From positions 806,001 through 870,000 of the forward strand of contig NZ_JAJVCN010000003.1 in the NCBI RefSeq assembly GCF_021390435.2: 64,000 bases of DNA, written 5' to 3'. Below are positions 15,822 to 24,326 of the stretch, piece by piece. The notes under the pieces were generated by a model that worked only from the letters and a program-made list of their open reading frames with translations, ran no database searches and was not told the origin of the DNA. The position numbers were made by a program, and so were the translations under genes. This stretch comes from Kibdelosporangium philippinense. GTDB taxonomy: Bacteria; Actinomycetota; Actinomycetes; Mycobacteriales; Pseudonocardiaceae. Positions within the stretch are counted from its first letter, which is position 1, and the number at the start of each line of letters is the position of its first letter.

Positions 15822-18621
15822 CGCCGACGCATGCGTGTAAGTCGCCTGATGAGGTATTTCCGCCGCCGTCTTGTACGCCAGTGGCCACGCGGAAACCGTA
15901 ACCGCGATTGTTCACCGCGTGATTGTCCGACAGTGTCACCGATTGGCGGCCTAACTCCGGGTCGATGAGGCCGCCGCGATATTCGGCCGGGACGCCGTGC
16001 CGTTTCAGGCTGCCGTTGGCGGTGAATGTGTTGCCGGCGAAGGTGAGCTGCCCGGGACTGGGGTCCAGCCATATGCCAGCGTCGACGTTGCCACTGAACA
16101 CGTTTCCGGAAATCGTGCCGGTTCCTTCGCCGATTCGCAGACCGACTCCGAACCCGGAAAACATGTTGTCCTGTATGACAAGGCGGCCGGGAGTCCGCAC
16201 GGCGGGCGAATCCAGCACAAGATCATCCTGACGGTCCCCCATCACGTTGCCGACCAGTTCGAGGTTGTTCGTCGCGGTGATGTCTCCGCCGGTCGACTGG
16301 TTGGTCGTCAGCTTCACGTCGTCGCAGGCGTGGCCCAGTTCAGCGATGTCCAGAGCACTGTCCCGGATGGTGATCGACGACCCTGAATCCGTGTCTTCCT
16401 CGTTGCGGGCGCAGACGAGCCGATCGATCCTGACGGTGCTGCTGCCTGTCACAGCGCATGTGCTGTGGTCGCTGCACAGCGACACCGCTGATTGTTCGAA
16501 CGTCGCCTTGCTGAAGGTGACATTCGACCGGTCCCTGAATACAAACGCGGTCGGGCCGCTCGTGGTGCTGTCGGTGACTTTCACGTTGGTCGCACGCGTG
16601 CCGACGATGTCCCCAGCCGAATCGTGGCCGAATGACTTGGACCTGATCTTCTGGATGGCCACACCGTTCACGTCCGTCATGGCTATGCCGGTGGTGAAAC
16701 CGGTGACGCTGCCGTTCTTGATCGTGGCGTTCTTGGCTCCAGCCACTTGGATCCCGACGCTGCTGTTACTGGGGCTGGCGGTGGTGACGGTGTGGCTGCC
16801 CAGGTCGAACGTGACGTTGTCCGCGGCGATCCGGAACGCGACGTTCTGCGGGCACACGAGGTCGCCCGTGAGCACCGCGCTGGCGGTGAGGACATCGCCG
16901 CACTTCACTCGCGGCGGCGCGGGCGCGACGACGACCTGCTTGGATTCCTGCACCCGGACAGCGCCCGCGGTCACGGCGAGAGCGACCGTGTACGTCCCCG
17001 GAGCCGCGAACGTGTGCCGGAACTCTGGCTCCGACGACACTGGTTGCCCCTGGACAGTCCATTCCCACCGGTCAGGCGCTCGGCCAGTGACCTCCGCACC
17101 GAACAGGACAGGCTCGCCCGCCCGAGGAGCCTCGGGATCGACACGGAACCCAGCGATCCGAGGTGGCGCGTCCGCTGGCTCGATGACGACGGTGGCCGTG
17201 GCGACCGGCGCTGGCAGCCCGACAGTCAACATGGTGGCCACGCTGACCTGGTACTCACCGGGACGTTTCCAGCTATGACGGGCGACGAGCCCTGTTGCCG
17301 ACGTGCCATCCCCGAAAGACCATTCGGCGGTGGCGAGGCCGATCGAACTTCTGGCGACGACACCAAGTTCGAACTCGTCGCCGACCAGCCCACGGTTGCC
17401 TGGCTTGAAGACAATGTCCGCCATCGGCGCGCCCACCAGGGCGAGTTCGTTCGCACCTGGTCCGCGCACCGGCGCGTTGGGCGAGCCGGACTCCGGACGA
17501 GGTGGCGGCGATTGCCTGCCGGGGCCGGGGCCGTCCACGGCAACCTGGTTGATGCCGGAACCCGGGTTGACCGGGTTGTACTTCGAGACCGCGCGGCCGT
17601 TTCCGTTGAGGTCGAAGACCCCGGCTTCGTCGCTGTCCGGGTCGTTGTAGAACACCAGGCCATCGCGTGCCAGCAGCTCGAAGCGCACTGGACGGTCGAA
17701 CAGTTTCCGGTCAGCGACAACACGCATTGTCTCGAGGTTGACGACCCACGCTCGTCCAGCGGAATAGTCCGGCACGATGGCGTGACCTGCCACTTCCACC
17801 GCGGCACCGAGATCCGCTTTGCCCGAACCGAGTGCGACCGGGTTCCTGCACGACACGGTGAACTCGCAGGCCATCAGCAGGCCTCGGGTGGAGATCAAGA
17901 TCCCTCGTGACCAGCCGGATACGACCGCAGCGTCATCCGCGCGCACGTCCGCCCTGACCGATTCGACGACCGTGCCAGTTTCCGGATCCAGGAGCTCAGC
18001 CTTACGCCGCGCCACATCCAGCACGGCGGGACGACCGTCCGTGACCGTGAGATGCGTGCCCGCATTAGTCCGAGAACCCTGGGAATCCTGCGAAAACCAC
18101 ACGAGCTCGCCGGTGTGCTGATCGAGGATCCACAGGCGACCGCCACCGTCCACTACGGCCTGATCAGCCTTGGTGGCTAACGAATGCGGCGCGCCCAGAG
18201 GCGTCATGGTGACCAGGTCTGTTGGCGTGAGCAGGCCGCGTGACGAGTCCAGCGCGTAGAGGGCATGGGGCGTCGGGAAGATCTTGTCAGCCGACCAGGA
18301 CGAAGTGGACGGTTTCAAGGTCGCGCCGTCCACCCGCACCACCGATCCGTCCCACTGGTTGAGGGCGTAGCCGGTCGATTCGAGCTGTGCGGAACGGATG
18401 GGCGCGCCTGGTGGCGCGACCTGGACTCTTGCGGCGACCTCGGCCGAAGCACCGTCCAACAACGTCAGCTGTCCGGTCTTGCTGGACGCCAGCCAGGCCG
18501 AGCCGCCGTGCAGCCGCAGTTGCGGCGCCTGGTTGGCGTTGCCCATCCCCAGGACGACGACGCCCGCGAGGCATGCCACGGCCGCTGCGGCGCCGGTCCA
18601 GCGCTTGGTCCTGATCATCAT
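15805..18621 (-). CDS. Secreted propeller / PKD / right-handed beta-helix protein
   Basis: Exported 938-aa protein. The start ATG 18621 is preceded by GAGGGGGG. Residues 1-30 are a signal peptide. Residues about 35-345 are repeated short beta strands of WD/PQQ-propeller character (GQLTLLDG, GRLWILDQHTGELVWF, RAWVVNLETMRV). A Pro-rich linker follows, then two PKD domains at about 400-575 (AEWSFGDGTSATG...HSWKRPGEYQVSV and WEWTVQGQ...HTFAAPGTYTVAL). The C-terminal third, about 590-938, is a right-handed parallel beta-helix with NxxxGxxF/I rungs such as ISGNVFSGNVDAGIWL, as in polysaccharide-acting or surface proteins. No catalytic residues are obvious. It is likely a cell-surface or matrix-binding protein; function unknown. 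Confidence 0.8.
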   Translation of the reverse strand: MMIRTKRWTGAAAAVACLAGVVVLGMGNANQAPQLRLHGGSAWLASSKTGQLTLLDGASAEVAARVQVAPPGAPIRSAQLESTGYALNQWDGSVVRVDGATLKPSTSSWSADKIFPTPHALYALDSSRGLLTPTDLVTMTPLGAPHSLATKADQAVVDGGGRLWILDQHTGELVWFSQDSQGSRTNAGTHLTVTDGRPAVLDVARRKAELLDPETGTVVESVRADVRADDAAVVSGWSRGILISTRGLLMACEFTVSCRNPVALGSGKADLGAAVEVAGHAIVPDYSAGRAWVVNLETMRVVADRKLFDRPVRFELLARDGLVFYNDPDSDEAGVFDLNGNGRAVSKYNPVNPGSGINQVAVDGPGPGRQSPPPRPESGSPNAPVRGPGANELALVGAPMADIVFKPGNRGLVGDEFELGVVARSSIGLATAEWSFGDGTSATGLVARHSWKRPGEYQVSVATMLTVGLPAPVATATVVIEPADAPPRIAGFRVDPEAPRAGEPVLFGAEVTGRAPDRWEWTVQGQPVSSEPEFRHTFAAPGTYTVALAVTAGAVRVQESKQVVVAPAPPRVKCGDVLTASAVLTGDLVCPQNVAFRIAADNVTFDLGSHTVTTASPSNSSVGIQVAGAKNATIKNGSVTGFTTGIAMTDVNGVAIQKIRSKSFGHDSAGDIVGTRATNVKVTDSTTSGPTAFVFRDRSNVTFSKATFEQSAVSLCSDHSTCAVTGSSTVRIDRLVCARNEEDTDSGSSITIRDSALDIAELGHACDDVKLTTNQSTGGDITATNNLELVGNVMGDRQDDLVLDSPAVRTPGRLVIQDNMFSGFGVGLRIGEGTGTISGNVFSGNVDAGIWLDPSPGQLTFAGNTFTANGSLKRHGVPAEYRGGLIDPELGRQSVTLSDNHAVNNRGYGFRVATGVQDGGGNTSSGDLHACVGVSCAP

Positions 18622-18701
18622 TCGCCCCCCTCGCCCCTAGCATGACGCATCGGTCTGACATTTTCGGGACCGCTCCCGCCGCCGCTCCTCACGATAGGCG
18701 C

Positions 18702-20075
18702 ATGGACTACCCGACACCTGAGCTGTTTCGGCACGACCGGCTGGCGGTCGCAATCGGCAACGCTTCCCTGCTTGGCGTCGGATATCTCTTGCTCGGCCGC
18801 AAAGCGTGGGCGATCGTCACCACGCTGGTCACGGTCGCTTTTCTGGTGCTGCTTGGGGTCACGGTCCCTGGAACATGGTTCGAGGTTCTGTTTGTGGTGT
18901 GGTGGGCCGCGCTGATCACGCACGGCTGGTATCTCGCAGGCAAGCCGGGCAGGCCTGCACCTGTGCGGTGGCCTCGCGTGATCGCCCTGCTCATCGCGGT
19001 TCCTGTGCTGACAAGCGTCGCATATGCACGGTTCGACGCCGCCAGCATCGAGGACAACATCACCGAGGCACGCGACAGCGGAGACTGTCCGAAAGCTCAG
19101 TCCGCTTTGGACAGGATCTGGTTCGGCCACTATGTCGTGGACGGTCCGATGGCTGTTCGCAGTGAGAACACCGCCGCGGCGTGCGCTCGCTTGCTCGAAA
19201 CGGCCAGGGCTCTGCAAGTCGCGACTTCGGAAAGTGACACCCGTGGCCTGCAAGCCGCTTACCGTGAACTCGACGCGATACGCACGGACCTGCCCGGCCA
19301 CGACATGATGGTCGGCACTGTCCTCAATGGATTCACTGAGCGTGTTTCCGACCGCGATCCCTGCGGTATCAGCGAAATCACCGATTGGCTGCGGCGACGT
19401 CCGGCAAGCAACAATCTGCTCGACCGGCCTGCCGATATTGTGCCGAGGATCGCACCGGCGGCACTCGTGGCTTGCGGAGACGACCGGGCGCGCAACAACG
19501 ACTGGAACGGCGCGAAAGAGCGTTATCAGCAATTGCTTGACCAATATCCCGGCCACGAACTCACCGCCAAGGCTCAGGAAGGCGCCACCAAAGCCAAGCA
19601 GAGCCTTGAACTGATCCACGTTTCCTCGCTTGGCGCGAAGTACTGCCAGACGCCAGCCGCGTACAGCGGCGCGCCCGCGTACACAAAGGGAACCGCGAAT
19701 CGCGCAGTCATCCACCACACCGACAACCTCAACGACGGGTACATCAAGAAGCTGCCCCAAGACTGGCAAGCCGACACCAGTCAGGCCGCACTGGTCGTCT
19801 GTATCGGCGAACGCGAGGCTGGCGCACCGATCCGCACATGTCGCTATCGGATTCTGTCAAACGGCCAGGTCCGAAACGTGACGTTCAGCAAGACGGCGTA
19901 TTCGGTCAAAGGCTACGAGTTGCGGACCGGCAACCTCGTGATCGACACCAGGGTCGAATTCGGCGGCGCGGTCTGCCCACAGACAGTCACTGTCTTTGGT
20001 GACCAATCACGGATGCCCGCCGAACCGGCTGACTCGGACATTGTGGCCGCGTTCGCTCCGATATTCACGCAGTGA
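18702..20075 (+). CDS. Membrane protein with N-terminal TM bundle and extracytoplasmic domain
   Basis: 457-aa protein of no recognised family. Residues about 20-125 contain three or four membrane helices (LLGVGYLLLG, AIVTTLVTVAFLVLLGVTV, VLFVVWWAALITHGWYL, VIALLIAVPVLTSVAYA). The rest is probably outside the cell: a TPR-like helical part (DWNGAKERYQQLLDQYPGHE) and a C-terminal beta-rich domain with paired cysteines (VVCIGE, IRTCRYRI, AVCPQTVTVFG). The stop codon TGA at 20073 lies inside the left inverted repeat of the IS5-like element. Rejoining the flanks gives ACC-TGA, so the insertion changed only the last residue or two. ATG 18702 is chosen over 18642, which would leave just 20 bp to the divergent gene. 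Confidence 0.7.
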   Translation: MDYPTPELFRHDRLAVAIGNASLLGVGYLLLGRKAWAIVTTLVTVAFLVLLGVTVPGTWFEVLFVVWWAALITHGWYLAGKPGRPAPVRWPRVIALLIAVPVLTSVAYARFDAASIEDNITEARDSGDCPKAQSALDRIWFGHYVVDGPMAVRSENTAAACARLLETARALQVATSESDTRGLQAAYRELDAIRTDLPGHDMMVGTVLNGFTERVSDRDPCGISEITDWLRRRPASNNLLDRPADIVPRIAPAALVACGDDRARNNDWNGAKERYQQLLDQYPGHELTAKAQEGATKAKQSLELIHVSSLGAKYCQTPAAYSGAPAYTKGTANRAVIHHTDNLNDGYIKKLPQDWQADTSQAALVVCIGEREAGAPIRTCRYRILSNGQVRNVTFSKTAYSVKGYELRTGNLVIDTRVEFGGAVCPQTVTVFGDQSRMPAEPADSDIVAAFAPIFTQ

Positions 20076-20980
20076 GCCCTTTTCAACTTCCCGTCCTGGT
20101 GACATTGCGAAGGACCGTCACGGCCTTGACCAGGCTGGTGATCCGGGTGGTACTGCACCGGAGCTTGCGCAGGAGACGCCAACCCTTCAGGGCTGCGTTG
20201 GCCTGCTCCCCTACGGCCCGGATCCGGGTGTGTGAGCGGTTGGCCGCCTGCTGGCCTGCGGAGAGATTCGCCCACCGCCCCCAGGTAGGGCACACGCACG
20301 GTGCCGCCGGCGCCGCGGTAGCCCTTGTCAGCCCAGCAGCGGATGTCGGCGGCGGTCAGTGCCTCGATTATCCCGTGGGCACGGGCGGCCTTGATGTCGT
20401 GCACAGCGCCGGGCAGGGCGGGCGAGGCCCACAACAGACGGCCGAGCGGATCGGCCAGGACCTGCACGTTCATCCCGTGTTTGCGGTGCTTTCCGGAGTA
20501 GAAGGGGCGGGCGGCGGCGATCCGGTCGATCGGCAGGAGCGTGCCGTCCAGGATCACAAAGGCGATCCGCCGAGCCTGCTGGATCGCGTCGGCCAACTTG
20601 GGCGCGAGCGCGGCAAGCAGGTCGACTGCTTCGCGGATGTAGCGGTAGGCAGTGGCCACGCCGATCCCGAAACTGGCGGCGAGGCGTGCGTAGGTATCCC
20701 CGCAGCGCAGGTGCGCGAGCACGAGCAGTGCCTGGCGGTGCACCGGTAGCCTGCGCCACCGAGTGCCTCGTTCGCGGCGACGCCGTTGCAGGTGCCCGGC
20801 GAGGAACCGCAGGTGCGAACTGGACAGGTCGATCGCGGATGGGTAGACAAGCATGGCGAAGCTCCTGGTCGAGCGAGTGATCTTGGTCGTGAACTCCTCT
20901 ATCAGGAGCTTCGCCACATTCAGCACCTGGGGACCGACAAACTCCAGCCTGTCGCAACAAGGTTGGGAAGTGCTCACTGC
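20069..20980. mobile_element. IS5-like insertion sequence, 912 bp
   Basis: The ends are imperfect inverted repeats beginning GCAGTGAGC; 16 of the first 19 bases match between 20069-20087 and the complement of 20980-20962. The element carries one transposase gene on the minus strand. I see no clear target-site duplication (left flank ATATTCAC, right flank CTGACGGG). Closing the flanks restores a stop codon for the upstream gene at nearly the same place. Confidence 0.75.
20083..20854 (-). pseudogene. IS5-family DDE transposase, frameshifted
   Basis: Transposase of about 256 aa with an N-terminal HTH (HRQALLVLAHLRCGDTYARL, then ASFGIGVATAYRYI). The DDE_Tnp_4-type catalytic core has first Asp in VILDGTLLPIDR, second Asp in ADKGYRGAGG, and Glu in VGEQANAALKGW. 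The last part lies in another frame. The first frame reads RVPYLGAVGES, whereas skipping one G in the G5 run (C5 at 20278-20282 on the plus strand) gives RVPYLGRWANLSAGQQ and the normal family C-terminus ending at 20083. The element may therefore be inactive, or the extra base may be an assembly error. ATG 20854 has AGGAG 8 nt upstream. A longer in-frame extension to 20977 runs into the IS end. Confidence 0.8.
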
Positions 20981-21015
20981 CTGACGGGTGATGTTCCGGG
21001 CGCGATACTGCCTTC

Positions 21016-21558
21016 GTGACTCCAGAGAACCGCCCAGACAAAGTCCACTTGAGGGCGTTCACCGAGACCGACCTCGCCTTTCTCGACCGCCTCTGCACGG
21101 ATCCCGATGCGCTCGGCGAGTTCGAGTGGCCCGGATTCGGTGATCCGAGGGCACGCCGCAAGCGATGGGAGATCGACGGGTATATCTCCGCCGAGTCCGC
21201 GGCGGTTGCGATCGCGCGGGCCGACGACACGGTTATCGGCATCGCCACCTGGAAGCCCCGCGGCTTCCCTTCGGGTGTCACCTACGAGATCGGCGTGGGG
21301 GTGCTACCCGAGCATCGTAGACAGGGGGTGGGCACGGTGGCGCAGAGGCTGCTCGTGGACTACCTGTTCGGCCGCACGACTGCGAACAGAATCGAAGCCC
21401 TCACCAATGGCGGTAACCTCGGCGAGCAGAAAGCCCTCGAACGCCTGGGGTTCCGCCGGGAAGGGGTCATGCACGGCAGGTCCTTCCAACACGGCGAGTA
21501 TGTCGATGTGCTCGTCTACGGTCTGCTCCGCTCAGAGCATTGTCCCGGAACGCCATGA
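21016..21558 (+). CDS. GNAT family N-acetyltransferase
   Basis: 180-aa acetyltransferase of the RimJ/RimL-like GNAT group, which transfers the acetyl group of acetyl-CoA to an amine of a protein or small molecule; substrate unknown. The acetyl-CoA binding motif is visible as VGVLPEHRRQGVGTVAQRLL (about residues 94-113). The late family motif is NGGNLGEQKALERLGFRREG, followed by HGEYVDVLVYGLL. The start is a GTG at 21016 with no Shine-Dalgarno but with GATACT 7-13 nt upstream, so a leaderless transcript is likely. It begins only 36 bp from the right end of the IS element, so its promoter region may have been altered by the insertion. Confidence 0.85.
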   Translation: MTPENRPDKVHLRAFTETDLAFLDRLCTDPDALGEFEWPGFGDPRARRKRWEIDGYISAESAAVAIARADDTVIGIATWKPRGFPSGVTYEIGVGVLPEHRRQGVGTVAQRLLVDYLFGRTTANRIEALTNGGNLGEQKALERLGFRREGVMHGRSFQHGEYVDVLVYGLLRSEHCPGTP

Positions 21559-21684
21559 GCACTCCTCCCAACCTGTTCAGAGTGAGGTTGGAAAAGGCTC
21601 AGTGCCGCCTACTGTCGGCCAAATTGTGCCGATCTGCGAGAGATCCCGGCTCCGCGCAGCCAGGCTGGACCACGATGGTCAGTC

Positions 21685-22146
21685 ATGAACGAAGAGCAGC
21701 AGCGCCAGCAGCTGATCGAACGGATACAGCGCAGAAGGCTGGAGATCGACGAGTTCCTTGATCGCGCCCGGCCACGCACGAACCGTCTCACGGTGTTCAG
21801 TGTGGTCAGCAGCGCGCTCGCTGCGGCTTTCACGGCAGGCCCGGCAATCGGCGGTCCGGGGATGGCAAGTGCCGTGCAGGGCCAACTGGGTTTGCCGTCG
21901 GAGTCGATCGTGTGGCAGGTCTTGTGCCTGCTCGCGCTGGCCGTGTCCATCATTGCCGCGATCTGCGCTGCTCTTGTGCGCTCACAGGACAACTCAAGCC
22001 AAGTGGCGGCAGCCGAGGCGACGAACGCTGAGCTCTACGGGCTGAAAACCATGCTGGAGTTCGGAAATCTGAACGTCGTTCCGGCGCTGGGGTTCTATCA
22101 GCAGTCCGTGGCCAAGGTCGCGTTCGTGGACGAGAAACTCCGCTGA
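21685..22146 (+). CDS. Small two-TM membrane protein
   Basis: 153-aa hypothetical protein. A charged N-terminal helix (MNEEQQRQQLIERIQRRRLE) is followed by two membrane segments at about 37-57 (FSVVSSALAAAFTAGPAIGG) and 78-98 (VLCLLALAVSIIAAICAALV), then a C-terminal amphipathic helix (VAAAEATNAELYGLKTMLEF). The arrangement recalls SLATT-like two-TM proteins, but I cannot assign it firmly. It is followed after 23 bp by a methyltransferase gene on the same strand, so the two could be co-transcribed. Confidence 0.65.
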   Translation: MNEEQQRQQLIERIQRRRLEIDEFLDRARPRTNRLTVFSVVSSALAAAFTAGPAIGGPGMASAVQGQLGLPSESIVWQVLCLLALAVSIIAAICAALVRSQDNSSQVAAAEATNAELYGLKTMLEFGNLNVVPALGFYQQSVAKVAFVDEKLR

Positions 22147-22169
22147 GCGGCACCGCGGCATCTGACACG

Positions 22170-22772
22170 ATGCGCCTCGTGACCGTCGAAGCATATGGAC
22201 AACGGGCCGCCGAGTACATCGATCTGTTCGGCACCATCGACTCGGTCGCGGCCCGCGATCGCGAACTGGTCGGTGCCTGGGCACACAAGCACGCCACCGG
22301 GCAGATCATGGACGTCGGCTGCGGGCCCGGGCAGTGGACGAACTGGCTGCACGAACAAGGACTCTTTGTCGCAGGCGTCGACCCGACGCCCGAGTTCGTC
22401 GCCCATGCACAGCGGCAGTATCCGGACGTCGAGTTCAAGCTTGGCCGCGCCGAGGCGCTCGATGTCGCCGACGCGAGCCTCAGCGGCATCCTGGCCTGGT
22501 ATTCGCTGATCCATACGCCACCACAGGAAATCCCTGGGATCCTGGCCGAATTCGCCCGATGCGTCGAACCTGGCGGCGGACTTTTCCTTGGATTCTTCGA
22601 AGGCCCGGAACTCGCGCCATTCGACCACAAGGTCGTCACCGCGTACTTCTGGCCGATCGACGTGCTGAGCCGCACGGTCGAAGAAGCCGGTTTTTCGGTG
22701 ACCGCCCGTGAAGCCCGCACTGACCCCGGAACTCGACGGCAAGGCACGATCGTGGCGATCCGCGACGCCTAG
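22170..22772 (+). CDS. Class I SAM-dependent methyltransferase
   Basis: 200-aa cytoplasmic methyltransferase. Motif I, IMDVGCGPGQWTNWL, lies at about residues 47-61 and binds S-adenosylmethionine. The acidic strand-2 residue is in VAGVDPTPEFV, and motif IV is ASLSGILAWYSLIHTPP. The C-terminus (VEEAGFSVTAREAR) matches the methyltransf_11/25 type. The substrate cannot be told from the sequence. The length is normal for a single-domain enzyme. It follows the small membrane protein gene by 23 bp. Just after it begins a stretch of decayed sequence. Confidence 0.85.
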   Translation: MRLVTVEAYGQRAAEYIDLFGTIDSVAARDRELVGAWAHKHATGQIMDVGCGPGQWTNWLHEQGLFVAGVDPTPEFVAHAQRQYPDVEFKLGRAEALDVADASLSGILAWYSLIHTPPQEIPGILAEFARCVEPGGGLFLGFFEGPELAPFDHKVVTAYFWPIDVLSRTVEEAGFSVTAREARTDPGTRRQGTIVAIRDA

Positions 22773-22975
22773 TTCATTCCAAGCGGTAATCGGCTGACGG
22801 CGTTACAGTGACCGACCGTGTCCACGTCGAGAATGACCTGCAGTACGCGGACGTGTCGAAGGACGCCTGGGTTGTGGCCGACTGCGGTCGCCTACGCCAG
22901 CAACGCGTTGGCCTTGCCGTGCTGATCGGCCTGCCAACGTTGATGCTGTTCACCCTCACGGTCGTCGGTCGTTCC
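22773..22975. other. Non-coding or decayed stretch
   Basis: A frame starting at the GTG 22808 runs to 23074 but reads into the S8-protease remnant in the wrong phase and looks spurious. DLQYADVSKDAW at its start faintly recalls an S-layer homology motif. No intact gene is seen. Confidence 0.3.
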
Positions 22976-23281
22976 CCTGCCAGACTGGACCTTCAAGTCC
23001 GACACCACGTCCGGCGACACGGACCACCTGTTGCCACTACTCGCGGTCCGATTCGCACCAGCCCTCGACGCTGAGAACCGTGCATCCGCCGCTGTGCCAA
23101 CGATCGTGCCGATCACTGTGGACCATGGCAGCCAACGCGACTGCTGACCGTCGGCGGCAAATGGTTCACCGTGCTCGTCCACCCGAAGGGCGCGAAGACC
23201 GTGTCCCTCAAGGCAACCGCGAGCGACACTCAAGGAAACTCGGTGGACCAGAAGGTTCACCGAGCCTTCCTCTTGAAATAG
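22976..23281 (+). pseudogene. C-terminal remnant of a subtilisin-like (S8) secreted peptidase
   Basis: Two adjacent pieces in different frames match the C-terminal beta domain typical of large actinomycete S8 peptidases. The first reads LPDWTFKSDTTSGDTDHLL to a TGA at 23145. The second, one frame over, reads LTVGGKWFTVLVHPKGAKTV and continues to SVDQKVHRAFLLK with TAG at 23279. The catalytic domain is absent. This is clearly a fragment: the N-terminal more than 1000 residues are gone, and about 40 residues are deleted between the pieces. It ends 10 bp before a 46-bp palindrome. Confidence 0.7.
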
Positions 23282-23291
23282 CAACCCACCC

Positions 23292-23337
23292 CTCGTGAGT
23301 GGTTTGGCCGGTTCTAACCGGCCAAACCACTCACGAG
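23292..23337. repeat. 46-bp palindromic repeat, copy 1
   Basis: Perfect palindrome with 22-nt arms. The outer 13 nt are CTCGTGAGTGGTT, the inner variable part is TGGCCG, and the centre is GTTCTAAC. It lies 4 bp after the stop of the convergent HEAT-type gene, so it probably also acts as a terminator. Confidence 0.85.
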
Positions 23338-23341
23338 ACCT

Positions 23342-24145
23342 TCATTTCCCTTCGCTGTGCAGGATTTCCAACGCCTCCTGTCGCCACGAAGGCTCCTCCA
23401 ACAGCTTCAGCCCCAGAGCAATGCGCGCGGAGGCGTTGTCCCGCAACAGCCAGAGCACGTGTTCCAGGACTTGGTCGTAGCCCATCTCTTGCGAGGTGGC
23501 CGCAAGGAACAACCCCAGGTTTCCGGTCAACCCACGGACGATCACCGCGGCATCCGGCCGTACCGCCGCGGACACCAGCATCCGTGCCTCCGGCTCGTCA
23601 TCCGGGACAACCAACGACTGCAACCACGAGACCGTGGCCTCGTCGCCAAACCCGGCGAACTCCACGGCGGCATACACGATCCACAACCGCGTCACCGGAT
23701 CGGTTTCAACGGACCATCGCCGCGACAACGCGGGCAACACCAGCGAGCTGTCTCCGCGGCCCTGCCCCACAACGAACAACGCGGACCGGCGCATCTCTGG
23801 CGAAGGGTCGTCCAGCAGCGCGAGCAGTGCGGGCTTCGCGGCTTCCCAAGCCTGCGTCCACGGCCCTCCGATGCGGGCCCCTAGTTCGGCGTTGCTTGCG
23901 TACAACCCGTCCAGCAACCACTCTCGGCTGGGTGTGTCCGGACTTGCGGCCAGCTCCAGCACGAATGGCCATGCTGCCGCAGCTGCCTCGCTGACTTCGA
24001 ACTCGTTGGAGTTCAGCCGATCCTCCAGATCACGGTGCACCGCATCAGAAGTTCGCGCTGCCAGCAGCAATACCGGAATATCGCCAGCAGGGCCAAGATC
24101 GTGCCGCAGCGACTTCCATTCGATGTCCCCCAGTGCATCCACCAT
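23342..24145 (-). CDS. HEAT-repeat-like protein
   Basis: 267-aa all-helical cytoplasmic protein. The start MVDALGDIEWKSLRHDLGPA and the following DIPVLLLA match the beginning of a common actinobacterial HEAT-repeat family. Several degenerate HEAT units follow (KPALLALLDDPSPEMRRSAL, then VTRLWIVYAAVEFAGFGDEA). Such proteins usually serve as protein-protein scaffolds; no enzyme motif is present. ATG 24145 is preferred because the family N-terminus begins there. A TTG at 24202 would add 19 unusual residues. The stop abuts the 46-bp palindrome copy 1. Confidence 0.7.
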   Translation of the reverse strand: MVDALGDIEWKSLRHDLGPAGDIPVLLLAARTSDAVHRDLEDRLNSNEFEVSEAAAAAWPFVLELAASPDTPSREWLLDGLYASNAELGARIGGPWTQAWEAAKPALLALLDDPSPEMRRSALFVVGQGRGDSSLVLPALSRRWSVETDPVTRLWIVYAAVEFAGFGDEATVSWLQSLVVPDDEPEARMLVSAAVRPDAAVIVRGLTGNLGLFLAATSQEMGYDQVLEHVLWLLRDNASARIALGLKLLEEPSWRQEALEILHSEGK

Positions 24146-24326
24146 GGACTCAAGGATAGGAAACCCGTGGAATCGTTGAAGATCGGTCAATGTATCGAGC
24201 AATTTTCCGATCTTCGCGCAGGGGTTGGTGGCATTTCGTGCACTGCTGCACCGAAGTGGTTGTGATTACCCGACTACGCCCTGTTGTCTTCTGGCGGTAA
24301 ATCACTCCACAGCAAGGGGTTCCACA

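Noticed and set aside
20060..20990. Target-site duplication flanking the IS
   Set aside because: The flanks ATATTCAC and CTGACGGG share no convincing direct repeat, so none is claimed.
22808..23074. 88-codon frame after the methyltransferase
   Set aside because: It reads through the S8 peptidase remnant in the wrong phase and has no support beyond openness.
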